DNA of 11,232 bases from contig CANJSR010000132.1 in NCBI GenBank assembly GCA_947476855.1, positions 1-11,232 on the forward strand, given 5' to 3'. The translations under genes and the position numbers were made by a program. Shown here in pieces: positions 1 through 6,171 of the stretch. The DNA comes from Acetobacteraceae bacterium. Lineage in GTDB: Bacteria > Pseudomonadota > Alphaproteobacteria > Acetobacterales > Acetobacteraceae. The first letter of the stretch is position 1; every line of letters starts with the position of its first letter. The notes beneath the pieces were generated by a model. It worked only from the letters and a program-made list of their open reading frames with translations, searched no databases and was not told the origin of the DNA.

Positions 1-116
1 GCGACCGCGCCCCGCACCGCCTCCAGCGCATGCGCGGCCAGCGGAATATCGGCCGAACGCGTCACCTTGGAGTAGCCCACGCCGCTGATGGCGATCTTGC
101 ACCGGTTGTCCCACAT
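1..116 (-). CDS. Thiolase family protein (SCP-x/lipid-transfer type), N-terminal fragment cut by window edge
   Basis: Only the first 38 codons are present; the gene continues beyond base 1. The translation starts MWDNRCKIAISGVGYSKVTR and continues with a helix-like stretch (SADIPLAAHALEA). This is the usual opening of SCP-x-type thiolases and acetyl-CoA acetyltransferase-like proteins: a first beta strand ending in a GxGxS/T turn, then a helix. Such enzymes cleave or form beta-ketoacyl-CoA in the cytoplasm. The catalytic Cys and His residues lie outside the window, so activity cannot be judged. The start ATG (114-116) is preceded by a G-rich Shine-Dalgarno-like run in the 14-base gap after the DUF35 gene. 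The two genes are therefore almost certainly cotranscribed. Thiolase/DUF35 pairs are a known functional association, in which the DUF35 protein serves as an obligate or stabilising partner. Confidence 0.8.
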   Translation of the reverse strand, partial: MWDNRCKIAISGVGYSKVTRSADIPLAAHALEAVRGAV

Positions 117-130
117 GTCCCGTTCCCCCC

Positions 131-556
131 TTATTCCGCGAGCCGGAACTGCGGCAGCGTGATGTCCTCGTTCAGCGGTTCGAACACGACCTCCACCCGG
201 CGTCCCACCTTGGCCTCGGTATACGGAACGCCCAGCAGGTTGCCCGCCATCAGCGCGCCCGGCGCGTCGTCCAGTTCCACAACGATCGACGCATAGGGCA
301 CGACCGAGGCGAAGCGCTTGTCGCCGGTGTGGTACATGATCGTATAGGCATAGATCGTTCCAGCCCCGCGCACCGGCTCGAACTTCAGGTCGACGCCCAT
401 GCACTGCACGCAGGTCGGATAGGGCGGGTGCTGGATGTTCCCGCACGACTGGCAGCGCTGCAGCGCCAGCACACCCTGCTTTGCCGCGTCCCAGAACGGC
501 TTCGTCCACTCATTTGGCACGGGAATCGGCCGTGTCACCTTGCTCCAGTCGCTCAT
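131..556 (-). CDS. DUF35 zinc-ribbon/OB-fold acyl-CoA-associated protein
   Basis: 141 residues. The N-terminal part has a rubredoxin-like zinc ribbon with C35-x2-C38 (CQSCGN) and C49-x2-C52 (CVQC). It is followed by an OB-fold domain (about residues 60-140) containing the characteristic GAGTIYAYTIMYH strand. This is the full length and architecture of the Zn-ribbon OB-fold (DUF35) family. Members bind thiolases, for example the Ltp2-type aldolases of sterol side-chain degradation and the archaeal thiolase/HMG-CoA synthase complex. The start at 556 was chosen because family homology begins there (MSDWSKVTRPIPVP). The open frame extends further upstream, but that extension is Arg/Gly-rich and unlike the family. 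A purine-rich AGGCGAGG stretch precedes the ATG. The gene is first in an operon with the thiolase 14 bases downstream. The acyl substrate cannot be told from the sequence. Confidence 0.9.
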   Translation of the reverse strand: MSDWSKVTRPIPVPNEWTKPFWDAAKQGVLALQRCQSCGNIQHPPYPTCVQCMGVDLKFEPVRGAGTIYAYTIMYHTGDKRFASVVPYASIVVELDDAPGALMAGNLLGVPYTEAKVGRRVEVVFEPLNEDITLPQFRLAE

Positions 557-713
557 GGTCCTCGCCTTCCGGATGCGGCTTCCCGGCCAGCCTAGGACGC
601 GCCGGCGGAACCGACCAGAGCCACGGCCGCCCACCATTCCCGCGACCGCGCGCCGCTTCCAGTTCTCCTTACCAGTGAGTTGAATTCCGTCGGTACAAGC
701 TGACGGCGCGTGA

Positions 714-1103
714 CGCGGGCCGAGCCAGTCCGGTTCCGACCGCGCCTTTGACTTCATGGCCAAGCACGGCATGTCCGGCGTGATCGGCGGCGGTTCGGCC
801 GAGGGCGGCGCCGTCGACCGCCACATGGAAGGCTTCCGCGCCGCCTATGCCCGCCGCGGCATCCAGCTGGAACCCGGTGAGCGTCTGTCGCTGGGCTTCC
901 AGTTCCACATCGCCGAATCCCGCGAGAAGGCGAGGGTCGAATCCGGAAAATACTACAAGGAAAACATGAAGATGTTCGGCGAGCTGCGCCTGGTGCGCGC
1001 GCTGTCCGAGGAACAGATCGCGGCGATGCGCGAACCGCGCCTGGCGGCGAACACCAAGCTGTTGCGGATCGAGGACACGAAACTGGCCGTCGCCGCGCAA
1101 TAG
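714..1103 (+). pseudogene. Remnant of a luciferase-like (LLM) flavin-dependent oxidoreductase
   Basis: The readable frame follows a stop at 711-713. From about 723 it encodes an internal segment typical of bacterial luciferase-like monooxygenases: SQSGSDRAFDFMAKHG, a glycine-rich GVIGGG turn, then KYYKENMKMFGELRLVRALS and a stop at 1101-1103. Intact members are usually about 350-390 residues. Here the whole N-terminal half of the TIM barrel (roughly 200 residues) is absent, and no fragment of it is seen in any frame of 557-713. The sequence after RIED also lacks the usual C-terminal 60-70 residues and ends TKLAVAAQ. An internal deletion that joined RIED to the original C-terminus would explain this. 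An ATG at 756 could give a 115-residue product, but it has no good Shine-Dalgarno and would be only part of a barrel. I read it as a dead gene; its original substrate is unknown. Confidence 0.75.
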
Positions 1104-1107
1104 CCCC

Positions 1108-1143
1108 CCCCCGCGCCCGCCATCACCATGGCGGGCGCGGGGG
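1108..1143 (+). terminator. Strong GC-rich hairpin after the LLM remnant
   Basis: A perfect 16-bp inverted repeat: the left arm is 1108-1123, the loop CACC is 1124-1127, and the right arm is 1128-1143. It begins 5 bases after the remnant's stop codon. The stem is nearly all G-C, and CCTTCCC follows rather than a U-run, so it is not a canonical intrinsic terminator. It would still block readthrough or stabilise a 3' end. Being symmetrical, it could act on either strand. It probably marks the original 3' end of the monooxygenase gene, which supports the idea that the true C-terminus was retained. Confidence 0.55.
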
Positions 1144-1153
1144 CCTTCCCGGC

Positions 1154-1163
1154 CGTATATACG
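1154..1163. promoter_or_regulatory. Palindromic AT-rich element CGTATATACG, candidate operator
   Basis: A perfect 10-bp palindrome in otherwise very GC-rich DNA, 74 bases upstream of the dioxygenase start. Its core GTATATAC fits the GT-N-TA-N-AC pattern reported for operators of HutC-type GntR regulators. No regulator gene is present in the window, so this assignment rests on pattern alone. Confidence 0.25.
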
Positions 1164-1180
1164 ATTTGGCAACCGAGCGC

Positions 1181-1209
1181 TTGACGCGCCCATCCCCCCC
1201 GGACACCAT
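1181..1209 (+). promoter_or_regulatory. Possible sigma-70-type promoter of the dioxygenase gene
   Basis: TTGACG at 1181-1186 is a good -35 match. After a 17-base spacer the -10 candidate is CACCAT (1204-1209), only 3 of 6 consensus bases. The position, 28 bases before the start codon, is reasonable. The weak -10 would suit a gene needing an activator or another sigma factor. Confidence 0.3.
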
Positions 1210-1236
1210 CGCGCCACCGACAACCGGAGGCCCGTC

Positions 1237-2091
1237 ATGCCCGCCAGTCTTTCCCCCCAGCAGGTCGAAAAGTACCAGCGAGACGGCTTCATCTTCCCCG
1301 TCGACTGCCTGACCGGGGAAGAAGTGGCCTATTACCGCGGCCGGCTTGAAGCGTTCGAGCGGGAACAGGGCGACACCTTCGGCAACCTGCCGAACCTGGT
1401 AAAGTCCAAATCCCACCTGCTGTTCACCTGGATGGACGAACTCGTCCGCCACCCCAAGGTGCTGGACGCGGTGGAAAGCCTGATCGGGCCGAATATTCTG
1501 ATCTATCACCTGACATCATGGCTCAAGGAACCCGGCGACGGGGCGCATGTGTCCTGGCACCAGGACGGCACCTATTTCGGCCTCGAACCCTATGAGCAGA
1601 TCACCGCCTGGATCGCCCTGACCGACGCCACGCCGGAAATGGGCTGCATCAAGATCATCCCCGGCAGCCAGGTGATCGGCCAGCGCCCGCACAAGGACAT
1701 GAAGTCACCGACCAACCTGCTCTCACGCGGGCAGACCATCGACCATCCGATGGACTACACGAAATACGAGATGATGCCACTGAAGGCCGGCCAGATCTCC
1801 CTGCATCACACGCATATCGTCCACTGCTCGGAGGCCAACCGCACCGACCAGCGCCGCATCGGCATCGGCGTGAGCTACATCCCGACGCAGTGCCGGCTGA
1901 TGTACGATTCCCGCGTCAGCGCCGCCCTCGTGCGCGGCACGGATGAATACGGTCATTTCGATCTCGAACCGCGTCCGACCGGCGACTACGACGCGACATC
2001 CCGCGCCGCCCACACCGCCGCCGTCGACCAGTTCTTCGAATCCAACAAGCTCCTCGCCGCTCGGCGCAAAGCGGGGAACATCGGAATCTGA
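1237..2091 (+). CDS. Phytanoyl-CoA dioxygenase (PhyH) family Fe(II)/2-oxoglutarate oxygenase
   Basis: 284 residues, normal for the family, with the double-stranded beta-helix fold expected. The iron triad is visible: H108-x-D110 in SWHQDGTYFG and distal H196 in HTHIVHCSEANRTD. R207, 11 residues after H196, is placed to bind the 2-oxoglutarate carboxylate, as in human PhyH (H264 to R275). Because D110 is present rather than Ala or Gly, the protein should be a hydroxylase, not a SyrB2-like halogenase. The segment PEMGCIKIIPGSQ is the typical strand after the first ligands. The start ATG has GGAGG at 1226-1230 with a 6-base spacing. The gene stands alone on its strand, downstream of the degraded monooxygenase and its hairpin. 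Bacterial PhyH proteins act on very varied substrates, so the substrate is not predictable here. Confidence 0.9.
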   Translation: MPASLSPQQVEKYQRDGFIFPVDCLTGEEVAYYRGRLEAFEREQGDTFGNLPNLVKSKSHLLFTWMDELVRHPKVLDAVESLIGPNILIYHLTSWLKEPGDGAHVSWHQDGTYFGLEPYEQITAWIALTDATPEMGCIKIIPGSQVIGQRPHKDMKSPTNLLSRGQTIDHPMDYTKYEMMPLKAGQISLHHTHIVHCSEANRTDQRRIGIGVSYIPTQCRLMYDSRVSAALVRGTDEYGHFDLEPRPTGDYDATSRAAHTAAVDQFFESNKLLAARRKAGNIGI

Positions 2092-2107
2092 ACAGCGCCG
2101 AACCGCG

Positions 2108-2257
2108 TCACCGCATCAAATGCGGCATCAGGCCGGTGATGCCGACCACGATCAGATAGATGGCAACGATCATATTCAGCAGCCGCGGGACAAGCAGGAT
2201 CAGTACGCCCGCGATCAGCGCGACAAGCGGCTGAATGACTATCATGTTCATCGTCAT
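2108..2257 (-). CDS. DUF3096 family small membrane protein
   Basis: 49 residues: MTMNMIVIQPLVALIAGVLI, then a short polar/proline turn (LVPRLLN), then a second hydrophobic stretch (IVAIYLIVVGITGLM). The two hydrophobic segments (about residues 6-23 and 28-43) with the central PRLLN turn match the pattern I know for DUF3096, a short two-helix membrane protein common in Proteobacteria and of unknown function. The ATG at 2255-2257 is preceded by GGAG (plus-strand 2265-2268) at a 7-base spacing, which fixes the start; a second in-frame ATG is codon 3. The gene converges on the dioxygenase gene (16-base gap) and diverges from the Cys-motif protein gene across 163 bases. It is easily missed by length cut-offs. 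Confidence 0.85.
   Translation of the reverse strand: MTMNMIVIQPLVALIAGVLILLVPRLLNMIVAIYLIVVGITGLMPHLMR
2111..2144. terminator. Overlapping stem-loops between convergent genes, possible terminator of the dioxygenase gene
   Basis: Two mutually exclusive hairpins lie 20 bases past the dioxygenase stop. The first is CCGCAT/ATGCGG (2111-2116 with 2120-2125, loop CAA). The second is CGGCATCA/TGATGCCG (2123-2130 with 2137-2144, loop GGCCGG). Neither has a T-run. They lie inside the last codons of the opposing DUF3096 gene, so part of the symmetry may be accidental. Confidence 0.25.
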
Positions 2258-2420
2258 CGAACGTCTCCGGTTGCATCAGACAACGACCCTGCGCCTTTCG
2301 CGCCCGCATTGGAACAACGCGTTCGCCCCGGACTGATCCGTGTTACGATCCGCCACCTGGTGTGGGCCAACAGGCACCCACCCATGGGCCGGCCGCCGCG
2401 ACCGGGCGGAGCGCCGCGCC

Positions 2421-2999
2421 ATGAACCAGGAACTCGACCGCCTGTTCGCCCAGATCCACGCCATCGAGAATGAGATCGAGCAACGCCTGGCCGAACACCG
2501 CGCCCCGTTCGGATACCGGATCGCCAAGGGAAAGGCCGCCTTCGAGCCGCCGGTGAAGGAAGCCCATCGCGGCCAGAGGATGGGCGTCCTGCGCTACCTG
2601 CGGGAGGCACGGTTCAAGCACCTCGTGACCGTGCCGGTCATCTACGCGTCCGCCCTCGCGTTCCTGCTGCTGGATGCGACGCTGACGCTGTATCAATGGA
2701 TCTGCTTCTCGGCCTGGGGCATCGCCCGTGTCCGGCGCCGGGACTACATCGTGGTCGACCGCCATCGCCTCGGCTACCTGAACGTCATCGAGAAGATGAA
2801 CTGCGTCTATTGCGGCTATGCGAACGGCATCCTGGCCTATGCGCGGGAAATCGCCGGCCGCACCGAGCAGTACTGGTGCCCGATCCGCCATGCCACGCAA
2901 ATCCGCGGCGCCCATTCCCGCTACAAGGAATTCGTCGACTACGGCGACGCCGCGGGCTACCGCGCTCGGCTGCAGGAACTGCGCGCCAAACTGCGCTGA
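2421..2999 (+). CDS. Conserved membrane-associated protein of unknown function with CxxC...CxxxH motif
   Basis: 192 residues. I do not recognise a named family, although similar hypothetical proteins occur in Proteobacteria. Layout: a charged, coiled-coil-prone N-terminus (residues 1-50, ENEIEQRLAEH), a hydrophobic region at about 68-100 (one long or two short membrane segments, interrupted at LLLDATLTLYQ), a basic boundary IARVRRRDY, then a soluble C-terminal part. That part holds C128-x2-C131 (MNCVYCGYANG) and C153-x3-H157 (YWCPIRHA), which could form a metal site or redox-active thiols. C95 lies in the membrane region. The start at 2421 has GGAG at 2407-2410, a long 10-base spacing. An upstream GTG (2340) is open but gives an atypical Arg-rich extension. 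The stop is immediately followed by the stop of the convergent methyltransferase gene. Confidence 0.75.
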   Translation: MNQELDRLFAQIHAIENEIEQRLAEHRAPFGYRIAKGKAAFEPPVKEAHRGQRMGVLRYLREARFKHLVTVPVIYASALAFLLLDATLTLYQWICFSAWGIARVRRRDYIVVDRHRLGYLNVIEKMNCVYCGYANGILAYAREIAGRTEQYWCPIRHATQIRGAHSRYKEFVDYGDAAGYRARLQELRAKLR

Positions 3000-4133
3000 T
3001 CAGCCGATCCGCACCCGCGGCATATGATGCCCACGCACGGTCAGGGAGAATGGCACCCGCCCCTCCCCCAGCAGCGCCATCGGCAGCGGCGTATCGCCGT
3101 CGGTCCAGCGCCACATGCGCCCATCCAGCCATTCCACCCCGTGCAGGCCCTGCTTCAACCAGGGATGGTCGAGCGGCAGAACCACGTCCTCATTCCCGAT
3201 CCGCGCCGTCAGCGACCGCACGCACAAGCCCAGGTGCCGGTCATCGTCTGACTCTCCGGCCAGGCTCGGTTGCGCGACGCGTGACTTCATCCGCAATGAA
3301 CGCACCCCGGTCGGGATCATGAACCGCCATTCCCCACCGCCAGCGAAGGAGGCATTGATCCGTCGCCCATCGACCAGGACATGCAGGTCCAGGTCCCCGG
3401 TCCACCCCGCCTCACCCGGCACCGCTGGCTCAACCCGCGACAGCGGAAGGACCGCCTGGAACGCGTCCTCCGATACGAGATTCAGAAGTTCGGCGCGATG
3501 CGCCTCGAAGAACGCAAAGCGTCGATGGTCGTCGTCGCGCACCGCTGCCCATTCCAGGAGCAACCGGTCGGGCGGTCCCGCATTGCGCCAGGCGGGAGGG
3601 ACATCGGCGTCGGTGTTGAAGATGATGCCGCAGCCATAGTCGGTGTCGACCGTGCAATAGCCCGGCCAGCGCGCGGCCAGCACGAAATCGAGGAACGCCT
3701 GGTAGGTCACGCCGCACCACTCGCCTTCCTGGAAGCTGGGCTGCACGGTGTTCGGATCGTTGGGGTTGCAGTCATGCACGACCAGGACGCCATTCGGCTG
3801 CAACAGGCACATCGCGGCCCGCAGATCCAGCATGCTCGATCGGTAGGTGTGGTAGGGATCGACAAAAACAATGTCGTAACGGATGGCGTCCCCCGTCCGC
3901 CCTTCGATGATCCCCCGGATCAGCGCGAGCGAATTGTCGGCCGGGTCGCGGAAGTCAATGACCGCCCCATCGGAGAAATCATCCGGGCAGGCATACATCA
4001 GCCGATGGCGAACATCGAGCTGCGTCACGTCGAGGAACTGGAACTTGTGGCCGGTTGTCGGCGTGCAGATCTCCAGATACCGGCGATAGCCGAACGTCCG
4101 CGCCAGTCCATTGATGATATCATACTTTTGCAT
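3000..4133 (-). CDS. Two-domain class I SAM-dependent methyltransferase
   Basis: 377 residues from the preferred ATG at 4133 (MQKYDIINGLARTFGYRRYL). A GTG at 4142 would add three residues; neither start has a well-placed ribosome site, and family-like sequence begins at the ATG. The N-terminal domain (about 1-180) looks like a Methyltransf_24-type Rossmann fold: YLEICTPTTG (residues 19-28) for the SAM loop, IVFVDPYHTYRSS (88-100) after a core strand, and GVLVVHDCNP (115-124). A linker FFEAHRAELLNLVS follows. The C-terminal domain (about 243-377) is beta-rich, with IPTGVRSLRMKSR and GVEWLDGRMWRWTDGDTPLP. I have seen this domain type in Acetobacteraceae surface or glycan-related proteins, so the acceptor may be a glycan or polyketide-like compound; that is inference. 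The protein has no signal peptide. The gene diverges from the cupin gene. Confidence 0.8.
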   Translation of the reverse strand: MQKYDIINGLARTFGYRRYLEICTPTTGHKFQFLDVTQLDVRHRLMYACPDDFSDGAVIDFRDPADNSLALIRGIIEGRTGDAIRYDIVFVDPYHTYRSSMLDLRAAMCLLQPNGVLVVHDCNPNDPNTVQPSFQEGEWCGVTYQAFLDFVLAARWPGYCTVDTDYGCGIIFNTDADVPPAWRNAGPPDRLLLEWAAVRDDDHRRFAFFEAHRAELLNLVSEDAFQAVLPLSRVEPAVPGEAGWTGDLDLHVLVDGRRINASFAGGGEWRFMIPTGVRSLRMKSRVAQPSLAGESDDDRHLGLCVRSLTARIGNEDVVLPLDHPWLKQGLHGVEWLDGRMWRWTDGDTPLPMALLGEGRVPFSLTVRGHHMPRVRIG

Positions 4134-4283
4134 GCCAAACACGGCCCTGGGATACTGATTGTCAGCGCGTCAGATGGACAACGTGCCGCCAAGACGCAAG
4201 ATACCCCGCGCCTTGCCGCTTCCCCGGCATCGGTGGTAGCGGTTCCGTCTGAAAAATTGCAAGAACATCACAGGGGACCAACG

Positions 4284-4871
4284 ATGTCCGAAGATCCGAA
4301 TATCCCGGTGCTGGATCACGAACTCGCCGAGGATGAGCTGTCCTGGATGCGGGCCGTCCACGCGGATTTCGCCCAGGCGCGGGCCGCATCCGCCGAACGG
4401 GGGCAGGACTTCAACCCGAAGGAGACGTTGCGCGCGATCCTCGGCAAGCCCGAATACCAGTTGGCACAGCCGATGGACCTGACCGGCCCTGGCCCGTGGC
4501 GGAACGGCCGCAACCGGCACGACCGGTTCGTCGCCGCGGTCTTCCTGCCGAAGGTGGAGTTGCACCGGCACTCGAAAAGCCGGACCGACCAGTTCCCGAT
4601 GTATGTGGTGGGGGAGGCCGAGGGCTTCTCGCTCGATGACAACAACCAGCCCGTCCTGACCCCGGTGCTGGGCGGCGATCATTTCCACAACGCCCCGAAC
4701 GCGCCGCACGCTTTCCTGCCGAAGGTGGGCGCTCCGATCCCCGACAACTGGGAAATCGCCTTCATCGCCATCACCCCGCGCAACCTGCGGGAGGACACGC
4801 AGGCCGCTTCCGACAGCGTCCGCGCGGCCTACCGGCAGGTGGTGGGACGCGACGCGCCCATCGGCGTCTGA
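4284..4871 (+). CDS. Cupin-like protein of unknown function
   Basis: 195 residues. The N-terminal third is helical and charged (DHELAEDELSWMRAVHADFA). The central part carries a cupin-style signature: VELHRHSKSRTDQFPMYVVG (residues 91-110) with H94-x-H96, an acidic/Gln position at D102-Q103 and Gly110, then a second motif around LGGDHFHNAPNAPHAF with H142 as the likely third metal ligand. This suggests a small double-stranded beta-helix with one divalent metal, either an isomerase/dioxygenase-like enzyme or a sugar/small-molecule binding protein. I cannot name the family. The start is well supported by AGGGG at 4272-4276, with 7 bases to the ATG. The gene has its own leader of about 150 bases, shared with the divergent methyltransferase gene, and ends 9 bases before the stop of the convergent flavoprotein gene. 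Confidence 0.65.
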   Translation: MSEDPNIPVLDHELAEDELSWMRAVHADFAQARAASAERGQDFNPKETLRAILGKPEYQLAQPMDLTGPGPWRNGRNRHDRFVAAVFLPKVELHRHSKSRTDQFPMYVVGEAEGFSLDDNNQPVLTPVLGGDHFHNAPNAPHAFLPKVGAPIPDNWEIAFIAITPRNLREDTQAASDSVRAAYRQVVGRDAPIGV

Positions 4872-4880
4872 CCGTCCGCC

Positions 4881-6047
4881 TCACCACCCCGGTTCGGTCG
4901 GGCGCAGGCCGAGCATGACCTTGCCGGCGGCTTCGAAGTAGACCGGCAGGGCGGCGCCGTGCTGGACCGCGACATGGACGTCGCGGAAGGCACGCTCCAG
5001 CGGATGGCGGGTGTAGATCGCGTTTGTCCCGGCGGCGTGGAACACCTTGTCCACCGCGCGGACCGATTCATGCATCGCATGGACCAGCGCAAGCCGAGCC
5101 TGTGCGACCTGCTGGTCCGAGGGCTCCTGGCCCGCGCACAGGGTGTCCCACAGCCGCCCGACGGTATCGAAGACATAGGCGCGGGCGGCGCCGACGATCG
5201 CCTCGGCTTCTCCGACGCGGGCCTGTACCATCGACCGGTCGCGCAGCAGGCTGGTGGACAGGGTCGAAGCCTCGGACGCCGCCAGTTCCTTCAGGCTGTC
5301 GATGGCCCCGCGCGCGATGCCCAGGGCGTTGGCGGCGGAGGGCGTCCAGAGATGGACATACCAGGCGCGCCGGTTGAACAGTGGCCCGGTCTGGCTGGGC
5401 GGGGCGTCCGAGAGGCAGCTCCGGGCCTCGGGCACGAAGACGTCCTCGATCGTGAAGTCCTTGCTGCCGGTGCCGCGCATGCCCATCACCGACCAGGTGT
5501 CGATGATGGTCGCGGACTCGATCGGGATCCACACCGCCCGCAGGACCGGCGCGCCCGTGGCCGACCGCAGGGGCGTGTCGCCCTCCATCATCGTGCAGGT
5601 GCAGTAGACCCAGCGCGCGTTGTCGACGCCGCTGGCAAAATTCCAGCGCCCGGTGACGCGGTAGCCGCCGGCCACCGCATGGGCCGTCCCGCCCACCCGC
5701 GCCGACCCCGCGGCGCGGTAGTCGGCGGGCGTGCCGGCCAAGTCCTTCCCGACCTCGGCCGGCAGGCGGCCCAGGTTCAGCGACATCGCCGTCGCGATCA
5801 TCGCGCACCAGCCAACCGAGCCATCAATCCTGGACAGTTCCTCCACCACCCGGAACGCGGTCAGCGGCGATGCCTCCGGCCCGCCCAGCGAACGGGGGAG
5901 ATACATCTGGTAGATCCCGGCCCGCGTAATCTCCGCCGCCAGCCCGGGCGGTGTGCGCCCCATCGCCTCCGCGTCATTCCGCGCCGCGCGGACGGCGGGC
6001 GCCAGCCGCATCGCGGCCGTGACGATTTCGGGGAGGTCTGCGGTCAT
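4881..6047 (-). CDS. Acyl-CoA dehydrogenase-fold flavin monooxygenase (HsaA/DszC-like)
   Basis: 388 residues with the whole acyl-CoA dehydrogenase layout: an N-terminal helical domain (1-115), a beta domain (about 118-215, with GYRVTGRWNFASGVDNA and WSVMGMRGTGSKDFTIEDVFVP), and a C-terminal four-helix bundle (about 225-388). The C-terminal part is of the Acyl-CoA_dh_2 type, with AGTNAIYTRHPLERAFRDVH near residues 349-368. This matches the two-component flavin-dependent monooxygenases (HsaA, DszC), which hydroxylate using reduced flavin from a separate reductase. I do not see the catalytic glutamate of true acyl-CoA dehydrogenases. No flavin reductase gene is in the window, so the partner must be elsewhere. 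The ATG at 6047 is preceded by AGGAG (plus-strand 6055-6059) at a 7-base spacing. The gene diverges from ktrB over 124 bases and is alone in its unit. Its substrate is unknown. Confidence 0.85.
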   Translation of the reverse strand: MTADLPEIVTAAMRLAPAVRAARNDAEAMGRTPPGLAAEITRAGIYQMYLPRSLGGPEASPLTAFRVVEELSRIDGSVGWCAMIATAMSLNLGRLPAEVGKDLAGTPADYRAAGSARVGGTAHAVAGGYRVTGRWNFASGVDNARWVYCTCTMMEGDTPLRSATGAPVLRAVWIPIESATIIDTWSVMGMRGTGSKDFTIEDVFVPEARSCLSDAPPSQTGPLFNRRAWYVHLWTPSAANALGIARGAIDSLKELAASEASTLSTSLLRDRSMVQARVGEAEAIVGAARAYVFDTVGRLWDTLCAGQEPSDQQVAQARLALVHAMHESVRAVDKVFHAAGTNAIYTRHPLERAFRDVHVAVQHGAALPVYFEAAGKVMLGLRPTEPGW

Positions 6048-6171
6048 CGACGGTCTCCTGAGGACGGATCATTCGCCGTACGGGCAGACCGCCCGAACCG
6101 CAAGAGCCTCGGCCGCCCGTTTCGACATCCCCGCTCGACAGCGAGAGGGTCAGCCCGCATACCGGATCGCC

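Noticed and set aside
557..826. N-terminal extension of the DUF35 frame
   Set aside because: It covers the LLM remnant on the other strand and is unlike the family. DUF35 homology starts at MSDW.
3381..4283. Long upstream extension of the cupin-like frame, antisense to the methyltransferase
   Set aside because: The ATG at 4284 has a good AGGGG site, and cupin-like sequence starts after it. The extension overlaps a clearly real gene on the other strand.
5953..6171. N-terminal extension of the KtrB frame
   Set aside because: It would overlap the start of the divergent flavoprotein gene and lacks membrane-protein character. KtrB homology begins at about 6172.
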